Origin: Hippopus hippopus
Taxonomy: Eukaryota; Mollusca; Bivalvia; Cardiida; Cardiidae
Assembly (NCBI GenBank): GCA_946811185.2
Contig: OX328105.1
Location: forward strand, 40,040,845 to 40,104,844
Length of the DNA: 64,000 nucleotides
Reading direction: 5' to 3'
Program-made: the position numbers and the translations under genes
Notes under the pieces: generated by a model
What the model was told of the DNA's origin: nothing
What the model saw: the letters and a program-made list of their open reading frames with translations, nothing else
The model's database searches: none
Shown: in pieces, positions 62,601-64,000 of the stretch
Numbering within the stretch: position 1 is the stretch's first letter
How the letters are laid out: the number at the start of each line of letters is the position of its first letter

Positions 62601-63760
62601 TTTGTTTATACATTTTAAGGAGAAAAGTTTTTCTTCATTTTGCTCATTTGCTCAAACCCCCCCCCCCCTTTTTTTTTTTATTATCAGTTGCTTTTCTCTC
62701 TTGAAAGTTGCTGTTTTACATCTATGGTATGCATTGATCTTGAAAAAATGAAAAATTAATCAATATGGCACTGGTGGGTGGGATGGTCTACCAAGTTCAA
62801 GTTCTTCAGCTTCTGTGAAGAAAATTTCTGTTTTAAATCTATGAAAACGAGTGTTCTGTATTTGGCCATGTGTAGTAAAAAAATTATGGTTTTTTTGGTA
62901 TAATAGAATTATGCTTGTCTGGGTGTAACAAACAACAGCTTTTGGCCAGTCAAAAAAATGTCTGTATAATATTGGATTATCTGAAGAAAATGCAGGAAAT
63001 GTAATATTGACAAGAAAGATTTAGGTACATGTATTTTTCTAACCCTTTCCCACACAATGTCAACATTTAACAATCCTGATTGAGAGGATTTCTGAAAACA
63101 TTGTGTGACAAGAAGAAAATGCTGGTAACCAGCATTCTCTCCTTTTCCCAAAATATTCTCTCAATTTTCAAATACAGATCCCACCATTTGAGCAACATTT
63201 AATTTGCCATCTGGCGTCTGCAATTACTTGCAATTTGGATCAGTCTAAAATTTGTTGTGTGGTTAAGAGTTATTTCTACAAAACAATAAAATTTTAGACT
63301 TGCCCAAATCAAAAGCATTTACAGACAACAAAACAAATCAAATATAACTCAAATGATGTGATTTGTCTGAATGGCCAGAAAATCTTGTTGGGAAAAGGAG
63401 AAAATTCAGGTTTACAGCATTTTCTCCTATTCCTATAATGTTTTTAATAGTTCCCCTCCGCCCCAGGATTGTTATAATTTGGATTGTATGGTAACAGGTG
63501 AAACAAACCACAAAATAGCGAAACTCAACTTTTCCTTTATTTCAAATGCATGTACGTCAAATATTGTTAGTGGCAATAGATAAGTCAAAGTTCATTGACT
63601 TGAAGTGGGGGCATCAGTACACATTAGGTGTGAGTCTATTTTATACTGTTTCTTTTTTTTTTCAGTCAGTTGTTGCAATGATAACAGCAGGAGAAGATAC
63701 TGGACAAGGATCTGTGATGATATCAGGGCCTGAGGAAATAATTAAGGAGTTGGGACCAAA
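44627..63760 (+). CDS. AARSD1: Alanyl-tRNA editing protein Aarsd1 (AlaX type; 3' end beyond window; 11 exons)
   Basis: Exons: 44627-44665, 48944-49072, 51670-51687, 54206-54347, 55459-55516, 56734-57010, 58856-58989, 60288-60354, 60952-61037, 61605-61659, 63666-63760; 366 codons, GT-AG and in phase. The start ATG gives MALACQRNSYLQE, matching the CQRDSY opening of the human protein. Zinc-site motifs typical of AlaX/AlaRS editing domains are present: HSGQH (split between exons 4 and 5) and CCGTH (exon 6), with LEDTVLFPEGGGQ and GLPDDHVGP. Known role of the family: cytosolic deacylation of Ser-tRNA(Ala), proofreading alanyl-tRNA synthetase errors. The C-terminal part (SVVAMITAGEDTGQGSVMI, KELGPK) matches the distal domain; about 45 residues should lie beyond position 64000, judged by the human length of about 412. 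No link in function to the upstream chimaerin gene is implied by the spacing (21 kb). Confidence 0.95.
44666..45627. other. Aarsd1 intron 1, LTR-like segment 45037-45357
   Basis: TGTTAGAAGGGCC ... TTGGGATAACA with TATATAAACCC at 45249-45259 and AATAAAAT at 45322-45329 in the order expected of an LTR. No matching flank duplication found, so the LTR call is weak. Rest unassigned. Confidence 0.35.
45633..46433. mobile_element. ~800 bp TIR element, hAT-like ends, 5 bp target duplication
   Basis: Ends CAGGGGTCAAATTTAAC (left) and GTTAAATTTGAACCTTG (right), flanked by CCATG at 45628-45632 and 46434-46438. A subfamily-B MITE sits inside (45728-45927). Interior is otherwise non-coding. In Aarsd1 intron 1. 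Confidence 0.65.
45728..45927 (-). mobile_element. TTAA-MITE subfamily B (alternative core)
   Basis: Outer parts match the family (CCCGTGTTTTAACGACTC, GAAAACATTGTGG, CACAATGTTTTCTAC), but the centre is GAGAAATTGCTCATA/ATGAGCAATTTCTC, a different palindrome. Confidence 0.75.
46700..46866 (+). mobile_element. SINE-B, degenerate
   Basis: AAACACTTCAGAGCCCTGAC, AATAAGTGATTTGTCATGAT, GTTGAAAGTGGTGTAAAATG. Head is decayed. Confidence 0.65.
46866..47198. other. Unassigned Aarsd1 intron sequence
   Basis: A 60-codon open frame at 46899-47081 shows no domain. No repeat recognised. Confidence 0.5.
47204..48370. mobile_element. 1.17 kb TIR element, hAT-like ends, 5 bp target duplication
   Basis: Left end CAGGGTTCCTGCTGGGC, right end GCCAGAGGGAACCCTG, flanked by GTAAA at 47199-47203 and 48371-48375. 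Interior has no long frame; TTGGCGAAAGTGATGGCG near the right mirrors GGCGCCATTTGCG near the left. Two diverged stretches at 47790-47910 and 47955-48060 resemble subfamily-B MITE cores. In Aarsd1 intron 1. Confidence 0.65.
48398..48912. mobile_element. TTAA-MITE cluster before Aarsd1 exon 2
   Basis: 48398-48453 right end of a + copy; 48452-48693 -; 48690-48912 - with diverged core. The last ends 31 bp before exon 2. Confidence 0.8.
48944..49072 (+). CDS. AARSD1: Aarsd1 exon 2
   Basis: 129 bp, phase 0 at both ends. Encodes LRTTVKSCEPAKLKV and ILLEDTVLFPEGGGQ. A MITE (48690-48912) ends 31 bp before this exon. Confidence 0.93.
49112..49340 (-). mobile_element. TTAA-MITE just after Aarsd1 exon 2
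   Basis: Full length, begins 39 bp past the exon; right core arm altered to TTTTTTGC. Confidence 0.87.
49500..49770. repeat. Unnamed interspersed repeat (family 6), copy 2
   Basis: GATGCATTTAAATTTATATC, ATACCATTTAAAAGTATGG, GCCAGCGACTAACACATGG, TTAATGGTATGATTTAAATT, GGCCTTTACTGGGCTTTAA. In an Aarsd1 intron. Confidence 0.72.
49964..51089. mobile_element. TTAA-MITE cluster, four copies
   Basis: 49964-50192 - near consensus; 50381-50607 -; 50653-50869 - degraded; 50866-51089 + with perfect core. 50193-50380 unassigned. Confidence 0.86.
51145..51306. repeat. Foldback element family 3, single copy
   Basis: TTCTTATTCTAGATTTC, AGTAACACAAATTCTGATTG, then CAGAAGTTGTGTTACTTTC and GAATATGGTCCC. In an Aarsd1 intron. 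Confidence 0.75.
51417..52073 (-). mobile_element. TTAA-MITEs on both sides of the Aarsd1 18 bp microexon
   Basis: 51417-51627 (core decayed) ends 42 bp before the microexon; 51847-52073 starts 159 bp after it. Same orientation. Confidence 0.83.
51670..51687 (+). CDS. AARSD1: Aarsd1 microexon 3, 18 bp
   Basis: Six codons, PDDRGT, between TTTCAG and GTAAGT. This exactly bridges GGGQ of exon 2 and INDIQV of exon 4, as in the family motif GGGQPDDRGT. Both flanking introns are about 2.5 kb. Confidence 0.92.
52404..53477. repeat. Interspersed repeat with ~164 bp tandem core (bivalve type)
   Basis: Left end CTCCACTGGCCAAAGGCC, right end CCAGTGGAGCGATACAGG then GGCCCTCTTGTC, so the outer bases are inverted (CCACTGGC / GCCAGTGG). 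About four units of roughly 164 bp carry GGGCTACCAAATTTTGC, GGGGTCAAATTTGACCCC and AAGTTTTACATGGGC. In an Aarsd1 intron. The open frames over 52838-53408 come from this repeat. Confidence 0.9.
53597..53825 (+). mobile_element. TTAA-MITE, near consensus
   Basis: Full length with both TTAA and a perfect palindrome from ACATTGTGGG to CCCACAATGT. Confidence 0.9.
54010..54152 (+). mobile_element. SINE-B, degenerate 3' part
   Basis: GAATGAGTAAGTTGTTTGC, AACTGAAAAACTGCTGAAAG, TGGCATAAAACAACATTAG. Ends about 55 bp before Aarsd1 exon 4. Confidence 0.65.
54206..54347 (+). CDS. AARSD1: Aarsd1 exon 4
   Basis: 142 bp. Encodes INDIQVIRITRRGADAV and VDWKRRFDNMQQHSG; carries the first zinc-ligand histidine. 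Confidence 0.95.
54401..54850 (+). mobile_element. TTAA-MITE, one full and two truncated + copies
   Basis: 54401-54471 left end only; 54472-54701 full; 54725-54850 right half with CTTGTCACCAG centre. Confidence 0.8.
54855..55100. repeat. Diverged foldback repeat, family 3-like
   Basis: ACATTCTTCGTCTAATTCTC, TCTAAATCTAGAAAAAGACT, then AATTTCTAAACCAATCAAAT. Repeated AATTCTAAAT motifs in both orientations; no clear ends. Confidence 0.5.
55155..55370. mobile_element. TTAA-MITE scrap and subfamily-B-like core
   Basis: 55155-55222 right end of a - copy; 55285-55365 GGAAGAGATATTGCTCGC / ATGAGCTATTTGTCC, a decayed subfamily B core. Ends about 90 bp before exon 5. Confidence 0.6.
55459..55516 (+). 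CDS. AARSD1: Aarsd1 exon 5
   Basis: 58 bp. Encodes QHLITAIAERMYGCPTTTW; the Q-H supplies the second zinc-ligand histidine of HSGQH. Confidence 0.95.
55551..55806. mobile_element. MITE family 2, diverged copy
   Basis: GAGTCATGCTCTGTG ... GACAGAGCATCGCTCATAT; begins 34 bp after Aarsd1 exon 5 and runs straight into the family 4 element. Confidence 0.78.
55805..56068. mobile_element. Palindromic MITE family 4 (GGCTTGCAACA)
   Basis: 264 bp with about 45 bp terminal inverted repeats: ATATGGCTTGCAACAGGC and CATGTTGCAAGCCATAT, then CATTTGCGTAAAG / CTTTACGCAAATG. Two inner GCCTGCGCA hairpins (55870-55890 and 55990-56010), similar to the core of family 2. Back to back with a family 2 element. Confidence 0.82.
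56150..56455 (-). mobile_element. SINE-B, reverse orientation, nearly full
   Basis: On the minus strand: AGCCCTGGTAATGTAGTTG, box B-like GGTTGCTGGTTGGAATCCC, ending ACTGAAATAATGTTGAAAAT then GGTGTTAAGCA. In an Aarsd1 intron. Confidence 0.78.
56519..56714 (+). mobile_element. TTAA-MITE with long T tract, next to Aarsd1 exon 6 acceptor
   Basis: Left end missing; core near perfect with GGTCACC centre; a T tract of about 25 replaces part of the right half (56650-56676). Right TTAA is 19 bp before exon 6. Confidence 0.82.
56734..57010 (+). CDS. AARSD1: Aarsd1 exon 6
   Basis: 277 bp. Encodes NLGEKASFIELDIPKLTSEQ, RGLPDDHVGPVRVLHIDG and LCCGTHVKNLSDLQ. A T-tract-bearing MITE ends 20 bp upstream of its acceptor. 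Confidence 0.96.
57011..57626. other. Unassigned Aarsd1 intron sequence
   Basis: No repeat family or extra exon recognised. Confidence 0.5.
57627..57893. mobile_element. MITE family 2, uninterrupted copy
   Basis: CTCTTGCCATGCTTTGGC ... AAGAATATGGCTCA. Serves as the empty-site reference for the TTAA insertion at 33163. Confidence 0.8.
58034..58540 (+). mobile_element. SINE-B, split at its tail by a TTAA-MITE
   Basis: Head GACGAGGCCGGTAGAGCAGT, GGGTTGCTGGCTTGGATCTC; 3' part ATAATGTTGAAAACTG, then MITE 58294-58522, then TTAAACACAAAACAAACAAT. The insertion uses the same TTAA of the SINE tail as the copy at 36157. Confidence 0.85.
58294..58790. mobile_element. TTAA-MITEs: one in SINE-B tail (-), one + with deletions
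   Basis: 58294-58522 - near consensus, exact TTAA duplication in the SINE; 58592-58790 + with internal deletions and centre reduced to GCTGGTTTTCCC; ends 65 bp before exon 7. Confidence 0.87.
58856..58989 (+). CDS. AARSD1: Aarsd1 exon 7
   Basis: 134 bp. Encodes MIKLLSVEKGKRKNSVNLNF and GGRVLDYLARSVEVESAL. Confidence 0.95.
59018..59893 (-). mobile_element. TTAA-MITE, three copies
   Basis: 59018-59251, starting 28 bp after exon 7; 59389-59533, whose left end is of - type but whose right end is a + type tail, a recombinant; 59669-59893. Confidence 0.78.
59996..60789 (-). mobile_element. TTAA-MITEs flanking Aarsd1 exon 8
   Basis: 59996-60252 with an insertion in the left half, 35 bp before exon 8; 60562-60789. 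Confidence 0.82.
60288..60354 (+). CDS. AARSD1: Aarsd1 exon 8
   Basis: 67 bp. Encodes GPLHQHFELAEKAVKGNKNS, aligning with the coiled segment after the editing core. Frame fixed by the phase-2 end of exon 7. Confidence 0.85.
60952..61037 (+). CDS. AARSD1: Aarsd1 exon 9
   Basis: 86 bp. Encodes MIQTLLKDVAVLEAEKFK and CFIYH, donor GTGTGT. Confidence 0.87.
61038..61604. other. Aarsd1 intron, mostly unassigned
   Basis: Only a MITE right-end scrap at 61262-61296 (TTGGGATTGTGTGCAAAAG). Nothing else seen. Confidence 0.5.
61605..61659 (+). CDS. AARSD1: Aarsd1 exon 10
   Basis: 55 bp. Encodes KEGDIDFMNTLIKTIDDN, matching the family motif RKEGDxEFMN. A degenerate MITE begins 9 bp after the exon. Confidence 0.93.
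61669..62386. mobile_element. TTAA-MITE cluster after Aarsd1 exon 10
   Basis: 61669-61832 - degenerate; 61875-62103 - with perfect core; 62159-62386 + near consensus. Confidence 0.86.
62387..63038. other. Unassigned Aarsd1 intron sequence
   Basis: Homopolymers C11 then T10 near 62657-62679. No exon or repeat family recognised. Confidence 0.5.
63039..63503. mobile_element. TTAA-MITE, two copies before exon 11
   Basis: 63039-63272 -; 63278-63503 + with a C-rich interruption (CCCCTCCGCCCC) in its right half. Confidence 0.8.
63666..63760 (+). CDS. AARSD1: Aarsd1 exon 11 (last in window)
   Basis: 95 bp, ends in phase 2 at donor GTATGT. Encodes SVVAMITAGEDTGQGSVMI and PEEIIKELGPK; the terminal exon(s) must lie beyond position 64000. 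Confidence 0.92.
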
Positions 63761-63771
63761 GTATGTACATT

Positions 63772-64000
63772 ATTATTATGCCCCCCTTCAACGAAGTGGG
63801 GGTATATTGCTTTGCTAATGTTGGTCGGTCGGTCGGTCGGTCGTTCGGTCGGTAGACCTTACCTTGTCCGGATGATAACTAGACACAGAATTGACCTAGG
63901 TTCGTCAAATTTGGCACAGACATGCGTCTCGGAGTGCAGATGATCCCTATTGATTTTGAGGTCAATCGGTCAAAGGTCAAGGTCACAGTGACCGTCAACA
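63772..64000. repeat. Left part of a third bivalve interspersed repeat, with (GGTC)n
   Basis: CCCCCCTTCAACGAAGTGGG, GGTATATTGCTTTGC, then GGTCGGTC repeats at 63824-63855, then CTTGTCCGGATGATAAC and CAAAGGTCAAGGTCACAG. Runs off the right edge, 11 bp after Aarsd1 exon 11. Confidence 0.8.

Overview
This is a eukaryotic genomic window, almost certainly from a bivalve mollusc (probably a heterodont clam; the species cannot be fixed from the sequence). It has AT-rich DNA, kilobase introns with GT-AG splice sites, tRNA-derived SINEs and tandem-cored repeats of the type common in bivalve genomes. About 97% is non-coding. Two conserved protein genes lie on the + strand. The first is a chimaerin-type Rac GTPase-activating protein (SH2, C1, RhoGAP; ten exons seen from 4196 to 23191, 5' exon(s) outside the window). 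The second is an Aarsd1-type alanyl-tRNA editing protein (eleven exons from the start codon at 44627 to 63760, continuing past the right edge). Exons were reconstructed by splice-site phase and similarity to the vertebrate proteins as recalled.

Layout: 1-4195 intron of the chimaerin gene (a tandem-cored repeat, a SINE, many MITEs); 4196-23191 chimaerin, whose eighth intron also holds a complete Tc1-like transposon with an unbroken transposase frame and a 25-28 bp minisatellite; 23192-44626 intergenic, with an early MITE-dense half, a decayed Ty3/Gypsy 3' end (37.4-38.4 kb), a promoter-like block at 39.16 kb and a 3.3 kb long-TIR element (40.5-43.8 kb); 44627-64000 Aarsd1, with further TIR elements and a second tandem-cored repeat in its introns.

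The dominant structure is one family of short non-autonomous DNA transposons, here called the TTAA-MITE. I count roughly 120 copies and fragments by eye, about a third of the window. Full copies are about 228 bp, flanked by TTAA, with ends reading CYCTTTACCA inward, and carry a central near-perfect palindrome of about 65 bp with a one-base centre (GGTNACC). In + orientation the order is TTAA, CTCTTTACCAAACGAC, GCATTTGCAGACGAC, GGGTAGAAAACATTGTGGG, palindrome, GGGTCGTTAAAA, TGTGGTAAAGGG, TTAA; - copies are the reverse complement. Several copies are inserted in SINEs, in other MITEs and in each other, which proves TTAA as target and duplication. Six copies carry paired changes in both palindrome arms. 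This family and its palindrome behaviour are the most unusual thing here; I do not recognise it as a described family but cannot search. All copy numbers and boundaries are hand-read.
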